DNA of 64,000 bases from Owenweeksia sp965214115. GTDB taxonomy: Bacteria; Bacteroidota; Bacteroidia; Flavobacteriales; Schleiferiaceae. Positions 1-8,118 of this stretch are shown piece by piece. A program made the position numbers and the translations under genes. The notes beneath the pieces were generated by a model. It was not told the DNA's origin. It did not search any database and saw only the letters and a list, made by a program, of their open reading frames with translations. The DNA lies in assembly GCA_965214115.1 (NCBI GenBank), contig CBDCAU010000005.1:133172-197171 (forward strand). The letters run 5' to 3'. How positions within the stretch are numbered: the first letter of the stretch is position 1; each line of letters opens with the position of its first letter.

Positions 1-1179
1 AAAAACTTCCTATTGATTTGGACATTATTTCCTTTGATGGCTTTCGCCCAAAGTTTCCAGCCCCTCCCCGATTTTCCCGGCGCCAAGCGCGGCCAAGGCG
101 TGGCGGAATATTTCGATGGGAAAATCTACGCCGGCACCGGTTTCGCCGAGGGATTTTTCACGCTCAACGATTGGTGGGAATACGATTTGACCACCCAAAA
201 TTGGACGCAACTTCCCGATGTACCTTTTACAGAAAGGCAATACGTGGCGAGCTGCGTGGCGCGAAATTCCATTTTTTTGATTGCGGGATGGAACAATAAC
301 AATTTGATTTTCAATGATTTTTGGAAATATATTCCCAATGAAAAAGCGTGGGAACAAATGCCCTATTTCCCGGCTGAAAAACGCTGGAACGGCGCGGCGG
401 TTTCTGTGGGAAGCTCCATTTATTTCGGATTCGGCACCGACACTTCCCAACTTTTCGCCGATTGGTGGAAGTTTGATTTGGAAAGCGGATTGTGGAACCG
501 CCTCGCCGATTTCCCCGATGGCGGACGGCGGCTGATGGTGGCGGAAAACGTTGGCAATCAAATTATTGTCGGATTGGGCCGCGATGAAAACGGCCACCAG
601 CGCAACGATTTTTGGGAATACCAAATCGAAAACGATGTTTGGAAAAAACTGGCTTTGGAATTTCCCGACTCGCTCACTTATGCGGCTTCCGCTTCGATGC
701 ACGGCAAAATGTACTTGGCAGGCGGCGTCACCAATTCCGATAAAATCCAGACCGATTACCATATTGTGGATTTTCATAAAAATGAAGTAAAAACGATTAA
801 AAATGCAGAGTTTCGGCAGGGGAGAAGTGCCAGTTTGGTAGCCACCAAAAACTGCCAGCAATATTTGCTTTTCGGCCTCGACACCAATTTGCAGCGCATC
901 AACGATTTTTGGGAAATTTCCGTGCCCAGCGAAGTTCAAGCCCTTCAACTCCCTGTTATTCAAACCAATCCTATTTTTGAATTTTTGGAAGTTTCCCTTC
1001 CCGAAACTTGGCAAAACCTGCAAATCCTAAATTCCACCGGCAAAATCATCTATCAAAATTCCGCTGGAAATTGTGCAGAAAAAATAGATGTTTCAAATTA
1101 TAAAAATGGAATGTATTTTTTACGGTATTCTTTTGGGAAAGTGTGGTCTAATGCCGCGAAATTTTTGAAGGCCCCGTAA
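1..1179 (+). CDS. Kelch-repeat secreted protein with T9SS sorting domain (5' partial)
   Basis: The reading frame is open to the left edge. The first residues read KNFLLIWTLFPLMAFAQ, the end of a signal peptide, so the true ATG lies only a codon or so outside the window. The body has about five to six Kelch-like blades, seen as repeated N-D-[FW]-W-x-[YF] stretches alternating with P-[FL]-P/F-P-D segments, which predicts a beta-propeller. The last ~75 residues look like a type IX secretion type A sorting domain (NSTGKIIYQN, then YKNGMYFLRY). The protein is therefore probably exported across the outer membrane and then cleaved or anchored. Ligand or enzyme role is unknown. The gene ends just before a small hairpin. 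Confidence 0.85.
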   Translation, partial: KNFLLIWTLFPLMAFAQSFQPLPDFPGAKRGQGVAEYFDGKIYAGTGFAEGFFTLNDWWEYDLTTQNWTQLPDVPFTERQYVASCVARNSIFLIAGWNNNNLIFNDFWKYIPNEKAWEQMPYFPAEKRWNGAAVSVGSSIYFGFGTDTSQLFADWWKFDLESGLWNRLADFPDGGRRLMVAENVGNQIIVGLGRDENGHQRNDFWEYQIENDVWKKLALEFPDSLTYAASASMHGKMYLAGGVTNSDKIQTDYHIVDFHKNEVKTIKNAEFRQGRSASLVATKNCQQYLLFGLDTNLQRINDFWEISVPSEVQALQLPVIQTNPIFEFLEVSLPETWQNLQILNSTGKIIYQNSAGNCAEKIDVSNYKNGMYFLRYSFGKVWSNAAKFLKAP

Positions 1180-1184
1180 ATGCA

Positions 1185-1260
1185 CTAAAGCGGGACTTTA
1201 GCTGCATGCTCCCTTCAAAAGCTTTGTCAAGCGCGTGTGCTTAGTCCCGCACCTGCGGGA
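1185..1260. repeat. hairpins between convergent genes
   Basis: CTAAAG (1185-1190) pairs with CTTTAG (1196-1201). The palindrome TCCCGCA/TGCGGGA (1245-1260) follows and already lies inside the 3' end of the formimidoyltransferase gene on the other strand. The same TCCCGCA/TGCGGGA arms recur at 5984-5999, directly after aroC. It may act as a terminator for the convergent pair, but there is no clear T-run. Confidence 0.6.
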
Positions 1261-2236
1261 TTGGGGGGCCAGCCAACTCAATAATTTTTTCCTCCGCCAC
1301 AAATGGTCTCAGCTCGTCCAAGCCCAATTTCTTAACCCACTTTTTAATATGCGCTGCCTTTTCCACAGCGTCACCCCTCTCCTTAAGGAGAGGGGCTGGG
1401 GGTGAGGTAATTGCCGCCCTCGGCACCATCCCCACTACCTCGCTCCCCGTCACCTCCGTCCCCATTTCCCGCGCCAATTTCTGCACCGTTTCAAAAACCT
1501 CTACCATCCCAACTCGCTCATAATCAGTCAGATTACAGCTCACCTGCACTTTGTCAAAATCTTCCAAATACCAGCCAATCGCCTTGACGGTCGGCAAAAA
1601 ATGTGGCCGATCTGGTTTTCCTTTCTCACGGATTCCCGTCGCGATTTTTTTCGCGATTTCCACGTCTTTCGTGGCCAAATTCACATTGTAGGCAATCAAA
1701 AATTTCCGCGCGCCGATGACCGTGGCGCCGAATTGCTGCCAGTTTTCCGCGCTGCCAAAATCGGGTGGGAGGGACTGAAATTTTTCCGGCAGCGATTCGT
1801 ATTCACCTTTTCGCAAAAAAGCGAGATTGCATTTTTCATTGGAAAGCGCACTTTTTTCATAAAACCAACCTGCGATATTCAATTCATTTTCAATGCGTTG
1901 CGCCAATTTTCGCGAAAGCGCTACCGTTTCTTCCATCGAAATATTTTGGATGGGAATCAGCGGGCAAACATCTACTGCGCCTTGGCGGGGATGAGTTCCG
2001 TGGTGGTTTCGCATATCTAAAATCTGGGCGGCTTTTTTATATAAATGAAAAGCGGCGTCCACCACTTTTTCCGGCTCGCCCACGAAGGTGAAAACCGTGC
2101 GGTGCGCGGCGTGGCCGGAATCTACGTGTAGCAATTTTACCTGCGAAACGGATTGGATGGCTTCCGCCAAAAGCGAGATTTTTTCAGGGTCGCGGCCTTC
2201 GCTCACGTTGGGGACGCATTCCAGCAAGGCGCTCAT
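1241..2236 (-). CDS. ftcD: glutamate formimidoyltransferase (FtcD N-domain type)
   Basis: The product transfers the formimino group of N-formiminoglutamate to tetrahydrofolate, a late step of histidine breakdown. It begins LLECVPNVSEGRDPEKI, the family N-terminus, followed by HVDSGHAAHRTVFTFVG and the RNHHGTHPRQGAVDVCPLIP block (about residues 76-95). At 331 residues it corresponds to the transferase domain without the cyclodeaminase domain. Residues ~277-292 (ITSPPAPLLKERGDAVE) are encoded by a palindromic repeat rather than by family sequence, and the last residues (GPPIPQVRD) come from another repeat. Its ATG overlaps the hutG stop by 4 bp, so translation is probably coupled. It is the third gene of hutI-hutG-ftcD. 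Confidence 0.9.
   Translation of the reverse strand: MSALLECVPNVSEGRDPEKISLLAEAIQSVSQVKLLHVDSGHAAHRTVFTFVGEPEKVVDAAFHLYKKAAQILDMRNHHGTHPRQGAVDVCPLIPIQNISMEETVALSRKLAQRIENELNIAGWFYEKSALSNEKCNLAFLRKGEYESLPEKFQSLPPDFGSAENWQQFGATVIGARKFLIAYNVNLATKDVEIAKKIATGIREKGKPDRPHFLPTVKAIGWYLEDFDKVQVSCNLTDYERVGMVEVFETVQKLAREMGTEVTGSEVVGMVPRAAITSPPAPLLKERGDAVEKAAHIKKWVKKLGLDELRPFVAEEKIIELAGPPIPQVRD
1361..1407. repeat. palindromic repeat inserted in frame in ftcD
   Basis: The core is a perfect 22-nt palindrome at 1374-1395 (CCCCTCTCCTT/AAGGAGAGGGG) with a CACCCCCAGC flank and a GTGGAAAA tail (as read on the - strand). The same unit occurs at 22464-22510 in the mscS-like gene in the identical reading frame (SPPAPL..ERGDAVE). 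A diverged copy at 3703-3751 lies in hutI. Confidence 0.85.
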
Positions 2237-3267
2237 TGTGAGGATTTTATAAAATCGGTAATCAAAAAGGCGATGTTTTTGCCGAGCAGTTCTTTCTCTT
2301 TTTCGGAGGCCGCGCGGCCGGGCGAACCTTCACAAATATGGAAATAATGGGGCTTGCGCAAAGCGGCGGCGGTTCGTATAAAATGCCGGATTTCGTTCAG
2401 ACTGAAACCGCTGGGATTCAGCGCACTGACGGGAAAATTAGTTACGGAATCCAAATCCAATTCCAGCCCGATTCGTTCTGCGCCAAACCAGTTCAGGATA
2501 TTTTTAAAAGTGCGGTCTTTTTCTTCAAAATTTTGGGGCAGCAAACTTTCAAATGAACTGAACGTCAGATTTTTATCTTTTTGAAATTCATTCAAAATGT
2601 TTTCGGAATTGTAACTTTCGCTCAATCCGAAAACCGCGTACTTTTCTAAAAACCCACAATCGCGCGCATAACGAAAACCGTTGCCGCTGTGCCGTCCTTC
2701 CATTGCGCGAAAATCGGTATGCGGGTCGATATTCAAAACGGAAATGGCTGATTTCAAGGCTCTTGAAACGCCTTTGATATTCCCGAAAGCATTGTTGTGG
2801 CCGCCGCCAATTATGATCGGAATTTTCCCCGCCGCCGTGATTTTCTCCACGATTTCCGAAACCGAATCATCAATCTCCGCTGTCATTTCGCGCAGGTGTT
2901 GCAAATCTTCTTTTTTGGAAGAGTCTAAGTTTTCCGCTTCCTTCAATAGTTCAGGAAATTCCAAATGACCCAAAACGGCAACTTCTTCACCGTCAAGGAA
3001 TTGATTGCTTTGCACATTCAAAAATGCTTTCAAAGCAAACTCCCAACATTCAATCGCGCCGGCCTTTCCTAAATTGCCACGGATGCCGATGTCTTCTTTG
3101 ATTCCGAAAAGGACGAATTGGGTTTTTTCGGAAAATTGAAAATTTGCTTCATCGCTTGTCACGTCGAGCGCAGTCGAGACTCGCTCTCCTAATTTAGTTT
3201 CTCCCTCTCGTTTGGAAACCAAGTTATTACGCTCTTCTTGTGAAAAGGAAACCAGCTTACCCGCCAT
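2233..3267 (-). CDS. hutG: formimidoylglutamase / arginase-family hydrolase
   Basis: An arginase-superfamily manganese enzyme. Signature pieces are GGGHNNAFGN (first His ligand), NIDPHTDFR (D-x-H-x-D ligand cluster) and ELDLDSV near the C-terminus. Position between hutI and a formimidoyltransferase gene makes hydrolysis of N-formimino-L-glutamate, or a closely related formimino compound, the likely reaction. The frame extends upstream to 3312. I chose the ATG at 3267, which overlaps the hutI stop by 11 bp and gives 344 residues; ATGs at 3279 and 3312 are alternatives. Having both HutG-type and FtcD-type enzymes suggests two ways to dispose of formiminoglutamate. Confidence 0.85.
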   Translation of the reverse strand: MAGKLVSFSQEERNNLVSKREGETKLGERVSTALDVTSDEANFQFSEKTQFVLFGIKEDIGIRGNLGKAGAIECWEFALKAFLNVQSNQFLDGEEVAVLGHLEFPELLKEAENLDSSKKEDLQHLREMTAEIDDSVSEIVEKITAAGKIPIIIGGGHNNAFGNIKGVSRALKSAISVLNIDPHTDFRAMEGRHSGNGFRYARDCGFLEKYAVFGLSESYNSENILNEFQKDKNLTFSSFESLLPQNFEEKDRTFKNILNWFGAERIGLELDLDSVTNFPVSALNPSGFSLNEIRHFIRTAAALRKPHYFHICEGSPGRAASEKEKELLGKNIAFLITDFIKSSQ

Positions 3268-4594
3268 ATTCCTCGCCATTGATAAAAACTTTTGAAATGT
3301 GGTCGTGGCCAAAGTTATAAGGTAAAAAGGAAGGGGAGGAGAGGGGTCGGGTCAGGATAAAATTCGCCCGTTTGCCTTCCTCAATGCTGCCGATTTCACC
3401 GCTCAATTCGATGGCCGCGGCGCCGTTCAAAGTGGCCGCCGAAATCGCTTCCTCCGGGGTCATTTTCATCCGAATGCAAGCCAACGCCACCGCCAAATTC
3501 ATATTCCCCGAGGGCGACGAACCGGGATTGTAATCCGTGGCCAAAGCGACAATCGCATCGTTTTCAATCAGCCGCCGCGCGGGCGCAAACGGGATTTCAA
3601 TGAACAAAGAACAGCCGGGAAGAAGAGTCGCAATGGTATCAGATTTTCCTAATAAAACAGCTTCATCTTTTGAGTCATTTTCCGTGTCCTTTTGCGCGCT
3701 ATTTTCCACTCCGTCATCTTCCCCCTTTTGGGGAAGGCCGGGTTGGGGGCCAGTACTATTTAGTGGGGCTAAAACCTCCAAATGGTCAACTGACAACACG
3801 TCAGCACCAATCCCTTTTTCAATCATTCCCAATATGTTAAATTGATTAACGTGCAGTTTTGCTTTAAGACTAAATTTCTGCGCCGCTTCCACGATTTCCA
3901 AAGTTTCATCCACCGAAAAATAGCCTTTCTCACAAAACACATCCACATAATCAGCAAGATTTTGAGAGGCAATTTCAGGCATCATTTCATCTATCAAAAG
4001 ACGTACATAACCAGCGTGGTCATTTTTGAATTTTACGGGGAAAGCGTGGGCGCCCAAAAAAGTGGTTTTGATGGGCAGCGGAAAATTTTCGCCGAGCCGC
4101 CGCGCTGTTGTCAGCATTTTGATTTCGCTCTCGGTGGTCAGTCCGTAGCCGCTTTTGATTTCGATGGCGCCGGTGCCCATCCGCATCACTTCGTCCAGCC
4201 GCTGAGCCGCCGATTCATAAAGTTCGTCTTCGGAAGTGTCGCGCAGTTTTTGGGCGGAATTGAGAATCCCGCCGCCCCGCTCGGCAATTTCTTCGTAGCT
4301 CATCCCGTGGAGGCGCATCGCGAATTCGTCTTCGCGGGTGCCGGCAAAAACGAGGTGGGTGTGGCTGTCCGCCCAAGTGGGGAGCAACATCCCGCCCAGC
4401 GCATCGGTTTGATAATCAACGTTTTCGGGTAGTCCGTCCGCCATTTTCCCAATGGAATGGATGCGGCCGTTTTCCGCCAACAGCCAAGCCTTTTCGGTAA
4501 TGGGAAAATCACCGAGATGGAGGCCGCGCTTCCATTTTTCGCCGTTTTGGGCGATGTGGAGGATTTTGGAGATGTTCGTAACCAGGGTTTTCAT
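3257..4594 (-). CDS. hutI: imidazolonepropionase
   Basis: Amidohydrolase-superfamily enzyme that opens the imidazolone ring of 4-imidazolone-5-propanoate. Visible landmarks are the metal motif SHTHLVFAGT (H78, H80), KSGYGL (Y150), GAHAFP (H183), KLHVN (H248) and ATDYNPGSSPSGNM (D354). The product is 445 residues, about 30 longer than usual. The excess is a hydrophilic stretch at residues ~277-308, between DHLEVL and KSDTIATLLPG, where homologues have a short loop. Its DNA contains a palindromic repeat (3703-3751). It is first in a three-gene hut operon; hutH and hutU are not in the window. Confidence 0.9.
   Translation of the reverse strand: MKTLVTNISKILHIAQNGEKWKRGLHLGDFPITEKAWLLAENGRIHSIGKMADGLPENVDYQTDALGGMLLPTWADSHTHLVFAGTREDEFAMRLHGMSYEEIAERGGGILNSAQKLRDTSEDELYESAAQRLDEVMRMGTGAIEIKSGYGLTTESEIKMLTTARRLGENFPLPIKTTFLGAHAFPVKFKNDHAGYVRLLIDEMMPEIASQNLADYVDVFCEKGYFSVDETLEIVEAAQKFSLKAKLHVNQFNILGMIEKGIGADVLSVDHLEVLAPLNSTGPQPGLPQKGEDDGVENSAQKDTENDSKDEAVLLGKSDTIATLLPGCSLFIEIPFAPARRLIENDAIVALATDYNPGSSPSGNMNLAVALACIRMKMTPEEAISAATLNGAAAIELSGEIGSIEEGKRANFILTRPLSSPSFLPYNFGHDHISKVFINGEEYGG
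3703..3751. repeat. palindromic repeat inserted in frame in hutI
   Basis: Arms CTTCCCC and GGGGAAG form a hairpin, preceded on the - strand by GGCCCCCAACCCGGC and followed by a GTGGAAAA tail. It is a diverged relative of the copies in ftcD and mscS. It encodes TGPQPGLPQKGEDDGVENSA inside the imidazolonepropionase and preserves the frame. Confidence 0.75.
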
Positions 4595-4631
4595 AGCGGC
4601 GGAAGTTCTGAAAATTCCCGCGAAGGCGGAT

Positions 4632-4639
4632 TATCTTTG
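4632..4639 (+). promoter_or_regulatory. candidate -7 box for the 59-codon gene
   Basis: TATCTTTG fits the Bacteroidota -7 consensus TAnnTTTG and lies 17 nt before the ATG at 4657. A weak TCTG stands about 20 nt upstream in place of the -33 TTTG. Confidence 0.3.
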
Positions 4640-4656
4640 TAAAAAATGTCGAGAAA

Positions 4657-4836
4657 ATGGAAAGCGTAATTATAGTTTATCCAAAAAATGAGGAAGAAAG
4701 AAAAATGATAATTTCTGAAACTCAAAAATTAGATATAAAATTCCTTGATTTTAATAATTTAACGGTACAGAAAGACAAACGTTTTAATACTTTAAAACAA
4801 TTAATTGATGATAAACGAAGGAGTAGTAATTTATAA
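4657..4836 (+). CDS. small hypothetical protein (59 residues)
   Basis: An ATG-started frame of 59 codons, rich in Lys, Asp and Ile, beginning MESVIIVYPKNEEERKMI and ending RRSSNL. The opening hydrophobic strand followed by YPKN and a charged helix resembles short Bacteroidota proteins of the DUF2683 kind, often antitoxin-like. I recall this only as a pattern. The stop comes where such proteins usually continue, so it may be shortened. Composition is AT-rich compared with hutI and aroC on either side, and a plausible -7 box precedes it. No toxin partner is adjacent. Confidence 0.4.
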   Translation: MESVIIVYPKNEEERKMIISETQKLDIKFLDFNNLTVQKDKRFNTLKQLIDDKRRSSNL

Positions 4837-4905
4837 TATTTTAAAAAATAGATTGTGTATTGAACCGTGGCTTTAGCCCGGTTAATTTTGAATAACAGTT
4901 TCTCT

Positions 4906-5970
4906 ATGTCCCCCAACACCTTCGGCAAATTTTTCACCCTCACCACTTTCGGCGAAAGCCACGGCGCAGCCATCGGCGGTATTATCGACGGTTGTCCGGC
5001 GGGTTTGGAAATCAATCTGCAAGCTGTTCAAATCCAACTGGATAGACGCCGGCCCGGCCAATCCAAAATCACTACGCAGCGCAAAGAATCCGATACGGTG
5101 GAATTCCTTTCGGGGATTTTTGAAGGGAAAACTTTGGGTACGCCCATCGGATTTATCATCCAAAACCAAGACGCGAAAAGCAAGGATTATTCGCATATAA
5201 AAGACGTGTTCCGCCCGTCCCACGCGGATTTTACCTATCAAAAAAAATACGGCCTGCGCGATTACCGTGGCGGTGGCCGCAGCTCGGCGCGGGAAACGGC
5301 CTGCCGCGTAGTCGCGGGCGCGGTGGCGCGGCAACTTCTCCAAAATGTAAACATCCAAGCCTACGTTTCGTCCGTCGGGCAACTGGATTTAGAGGTTGAT
5401 TATCAAGAACTTGACCTAACGAAAACCGATGAAAACATCGTCCGCTGCCCGCATCTCAAAATGGCGGAACAATTCATAAAAGAAATCGAAAAAGCGCGCA
5501 AAGCGGGCGATACGCTGGGCGGGATTGTTACCTGCATAATTCAAAACGTACCGGCGGGCTGGGGCGAGCCGGTCTTTCAAAAACTGCAGGCCGAACTGGG
5601 CGCGGCGATGCTGGGCATCAACGCCGTAAAGAGCTTTGAATACGGCAGCGGCTTTGCGGGCACGCGGATGAAAGGCAGCGAACACAACGACGCATTTCTG
5701 CCGGAAGGCGGCACGAAAACCAACCACTCCGGTGGCATCCAAGGCGGCATTAGCAACGGCGAGGACATTTATTTTCGTGTGGCCTTCAAGCCCGTGGCCA
5801 CGCTGATGCGCGATCAAAAATCCATCAACGAAAAAGGAGAGGAAACCACCGTGAAAGGCAAGGGCCGCCACGACCCCTGCGTGGTGCCGCGCGCCGTGCC
5901 CATTGTGGAGGCGATGGCGGCGCTGGTGCTGGCGGATAATTTTTTATATTCGAGGCTTAGTAAAATTTGA
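4906..5970 (+). CDS. aroC: chorismate synthase
   Basis: Catalyses the last step of the shikimate pathway, removing phosphate from 5-enolpyruvylshikimate-3-phosphate with reduced FMN. Signatures are TTFGESHGAAIGG near the N-terminus, DRRRPGQSK, YGLRDYRGGGRSSARETA and FKPVATLMRDQ. Reading from the ATG at 4906 (MSPNTFGKFF) gives 354 residues, the usual length. The frame continues upstream to 4867, but those codons lie in a GCTTTAGC-type repeat and do not match the family. A palindromic repeat begins immediately after the stop. Confidence 0.95.
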   Translation: MSPNTFGKFFTLTTFGESHGAAIGGIIDGCPAGLEINLQAVQIQLDRRRPGQSKITTQRKESDTVEFLSGIFEGKTLGTPIGFIIQNQDAKSKDYSHIKDVFRPSHADFTYQKKYGLRDYRGGGRSSARETACRVVAGAVARQLLQNVNIQAYVSSVGQLDLEVDYQELDLTKTDENIVRCPHLKMAEQFIKEIEKARKAGDTLGGIVTCIIQNVPAGWGEPVFQKLQAELGAAMLGINAVKSFEYGSGFAGTRMKGSEHNDAFLPEGGTKTNHSGGIQGGISNGEDIYFRVAFKPVATLMRDQKSINEKGEETTVKGKGRHDPCVVPRAVPIVEAMAALVLADNFLYSRLSKI

Positions 5971-6116
5971 AGGCCCCCAATCCTCCCGCAATTGCGGGAT
6001 TGCTGCAGCGGAAATACTCGTGCTGTTTTCGCCGAAAAATTTCAGAAAAACTTTAGGAATCTGATTGGCACGTTCGTCGCTCACGAGTCTAAACCCCCTT
6101 TGGGGGATTGGGGGCT
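5971..6116. repeat. MITE-like element with inverted ends
   Basis: The left end AGGCCCCCAATCC (5971-5983) is mirrored by GGATTGGGGGCT (6105-6116). Next to each end is a palindrome: TCCCGCA/TGCGGGA at 5984-5999 and CCCCC/GGGGG at about 6094-6106. The left end abuts the aroC stop codon. No transposase is encoded. The GGCCCCCAAT motif also occurs in the 3' end of ftcD and in the hutI insert. Confidence 0.55.
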
Positions 6117-6129
6117 AAAAACACAAAAG

Positions 6130-6381
6130 ATGCAGAACATTTTCGTTACAAAAGCCAAATACATTTCCGAATACAAAATTCACCTCCATTTCAGCGATAG
6201 AAAGTCAGGGATTTTAGATTTTGAAAATATGCCTTGGGGCGAAATGTTTGAACCCTTAAAAGACATTGAAAAGTTTAAGAATTTCACACTTAATCGCTGG
6301 ACGATAGAATGGGAAAACGAGGCGGATTTTGCGCCGGAATTTTTGCGCAGGAGGGTCTTGGAACAGCGGGAAATGGTGTAA
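6130..6381 (+). CDS. DUF2442 domain protein
   Basis: An 83-residue protein starting MQNIFVTKAKYISEYKI. The pattern (short strands, LHFSDRKSGILDF, a central MPWGEMFEPLKD, then WTIEWENEADFAPEFL at the C-terminus) matches the DUF2442 family, small single-domain proteins of unknown role that often accompany DUF4160 proteins or toxin-like modules. No DUF4160 partner is visible here. I prefer the ATG at 6130 because the upstream codons (from 5992) lie within repeat DNA. Confidence 0.75.
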   Translation: MQNIFVTKAKYISEYKIHLHFSDRKSGILDFENMPWGEMFEPLKDIEKFKNFTLNRWTIEWENEADFAPEFLRRRVLEQREMV

Positions 6382-6392
6382 ATGACTGGTGT

Positions 6393-6516
6393 ACTGACGG
6401 TTGAAACCGTCAGTTGAGAACACCCGCAACCCACGGTTTTAACTGTGGGTCAAGCTCAAACTGGCGCATTCGCATAGGCTCTACTCGCCGCCCACAACCG
6501 ACGGTTTAACCGTCGG
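6393..6516. repeat. three related palindromes sharing ACGGTT/AACCGT
   Basis: ACTGACGGTT-ga-AACCGTCAGT (6393-6414), ACCCACGGTT-tt-AACTGTGGGT (6429-6450) and CCGACGGTT-t-AACCGTCGG (6498-6516). All three keep the same ACGGTT core but differ outside it. They fill the gap between a DUF2442 gene and the symporter gene. Confidence 0.75.
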
Positions 6517-6525
6517 CTGCGACCG

Positions 6526-6576
6526 ACTGACAACCGACAATTAAGAACCGACAACCGATACCCAACAACTAACAAC
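6526..6576. repeat. CTGACAACYRA-type low-complexity repeat
   Basis: Several imperfect units of the kind GACAACCGA/GAACCGACAACC. Related copies occur at 45590-45621, 52691-52720 and, inverted, 57776-57811. All are next to gene ends or starts. Confidence 0.6.
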
Positions 6577-6634
6577 TTCTTCCCTTTCTTTGCCTCTCGG
6601 CGGATAAAAACACCCTTTCCCAAAAAATCCCAGA

Positions 6635-8092
6635 ATGAAAAAACTCGCCCTCCATTGGCAAATCATCATTGGCCTCGTGCTCGGCGTGGTGTGGGCCATC
6701 GTCAGCAGCCAGATGGGCTGGAGCCAATTCACCATCAACTGGATTGCGCCCTTCGGCACCATTTTCATCAATTTGCTGAAACTCATCGCCGTGCCGCTGG
6801 TGCTGTTTTCCATCATCAGCGGGGTGGCGGGGCTGGGCGACCCCAGTTCGCTGGGGCGGATGGGCGCGAAAACTTTGGCGTTTTATTTCGCGACCACCAT
6901 TTTGGCGGTTTCAATTGGATTATTGTTGGTAAACGTGGTGAAACCGGGCCAGCTCATCGACGAGGAAAGCCGCATCGACAACCGCATCCGCTACGAAATG
7001 TGGGCTGCCGACGAAGGGCTGGAAGTGAAGGACGGCATCAATTATCTGCAGGATGAAAACTTTTTGGAGCGCGCCGAGCGGCTATCCGAACTTTCCGCCA
7101 AGGAACTGGCTGACAAAGCGGCGGACGCGGAGGATGCCGTGGCCGCTAAACTGAAAACCGCCGAAGAAACCAAGGAATCCGGCCCGCTGCAACCATTAGT
7201 AGATTTGGTACCCCCGAATATTTTCGGGGCGCTGAATGATAACGGCGCGATGCTGCAAGTCATCTTTTTCGCCATCTTTTTTGGGATTAGTTTGCTGTTC
7301 ATTCCCAACGAAAAATCTGCACCGGTTCAAAAATTCGTGGACGGCACGATGGAGGTTTTCCTCAAAATGGTGGACTTCGTAATGCGCGCCGCGCCCTTCT
7401 TTGTTTTTGCGCTTTTGGCGGGGGTGGTGTCCAAAATGGCGGGCAACGACGTGAACAAAGTCCTCGAAATTTTCAAGAGCCTCAGTTGGTATTCGCTTAC
7501 CGTTTTTGTGGGATTGGTGGCGATGATTTTTCTGATTTATCCACTGATTCTCAAGCTGTTCGTTCGTGTGATTTCCTATACGGGATTTTTCAAGGGCATC
7601 GCGCCGGCGCAAACTTTGGCCTTCTCCACCAGCAGCAGCGCGGCCACTTTGCCCGTCACGATGGAGTGCGTGGAAGACAACCTCGGCGTGGACCAAAAAA
7701 TCACCAGTTTCGTGCTGCCCATCGGCGCCACGGTGAATATGGACGGCACCAGCCTCTACCAAGCCGTGGCCGTGGTGTTCCTCGCGCAGATGCATATGAT
7801 TGACCTCACTTTGGGCCAGCAGCTCACCATTGTTTTGACGGCCACGCTCGCGTCCATCGGTTCGGCGGCGGTGCCCAGCGCGGGATTAGTGATGCTAATA
7901 ATCGTCCTCCAATCCGTTGGTTTGAACCCCGCTTGGATTGGCATCGTCCTGCCGGTGGACAGGATTTTAGATATGTGCCGCACCGTCGTGAACGTTACGG
8001 GCGATGCCACCGTTTCTACTGTCATTGCCAAAAGCGAAGGCCAATTGCGCTACAGCGAAATGCGCGACACGGAGCGGACTTTTGAGCCATAG
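6635..8092 (+). CDS. dicarboxylate/amino acid:cation symporter (DAACS family)
   Basis: Inner-membrane secondary transporter of the GltP/DctA type, taking up glutamate, aspartate or C4-dicarboxylates with Na+ or H+. Family motifs are FSTSSSAATLPVTMECVE (serine-rich re-entrant loop), LPIGATVNMDGTSLYQ and PVDRILDMCRTVVNVTGD near the end. About ten hydrophobic segments are visible. Between the third segment and the next (about residues 105-190) is a long acidic, Ala/Lys/Glu-rich insert with helical character, which makes the protein 485 residues rather than the usual ~420. Substrate cannot be read from sequence. Confidence 0.9.
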   Translation: MKKLALHWQIIIGLVLGVVWAIVSSQMGWSQFTINWIAPFGTIFINLLKLIAVPLVLFSIISGVAGLGDPSSLGRMGAKTLAFYFATTILAVSIGLLLVNVVKPGQLIDEESRIDNRIRYEMWAADEGLEVKDGINYLQDENFLERAERLSELSAKELADKAADAEDAVAAKLKTAEETKESGPLQPLVDLVPPNIFGALNDNGAMLQVIFFAIFFGISLLFIPNEKSAPVQKFVDGTMEVFLKMVDFVMRAAPFFVFALLAGVVSKMAGNDVNKVLEIFKSLSWYSLTVFVGLVAMIFLIYPLILKLFVRVISYTGFFKGIAPAQTLAFSTSSSAATLPVTMECVEDNLGVDQKITSFVLPIGATVNMDGTSLYQAVAVVFLAQMHMIDLTLGQQLTIVLTATLASIGSAAVPSAGLVMLIIVLQSVGLNPAWIGIVLPVDRILDMCRTVVNVTGDATVSTVIAKSEGQLRYSEMRDTERTFEP

Positions 8093-8118
8093 AAAATTTC
8101 GCAAACAGTAAAATAAGA

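Noticed and set aside
25..1023. Long open frame on the - strand opposite the Kelch gene
   Set aside because: It mirrors a repetitive coding sequence, has no family pattern and lacks a plausible start context; the + strand protein is clearly real.
6393..6516. Possible CRISPR array
   Set aside because: Only three palindromes with different sequences and unequal spacing; no direct repeats and no cas genes.
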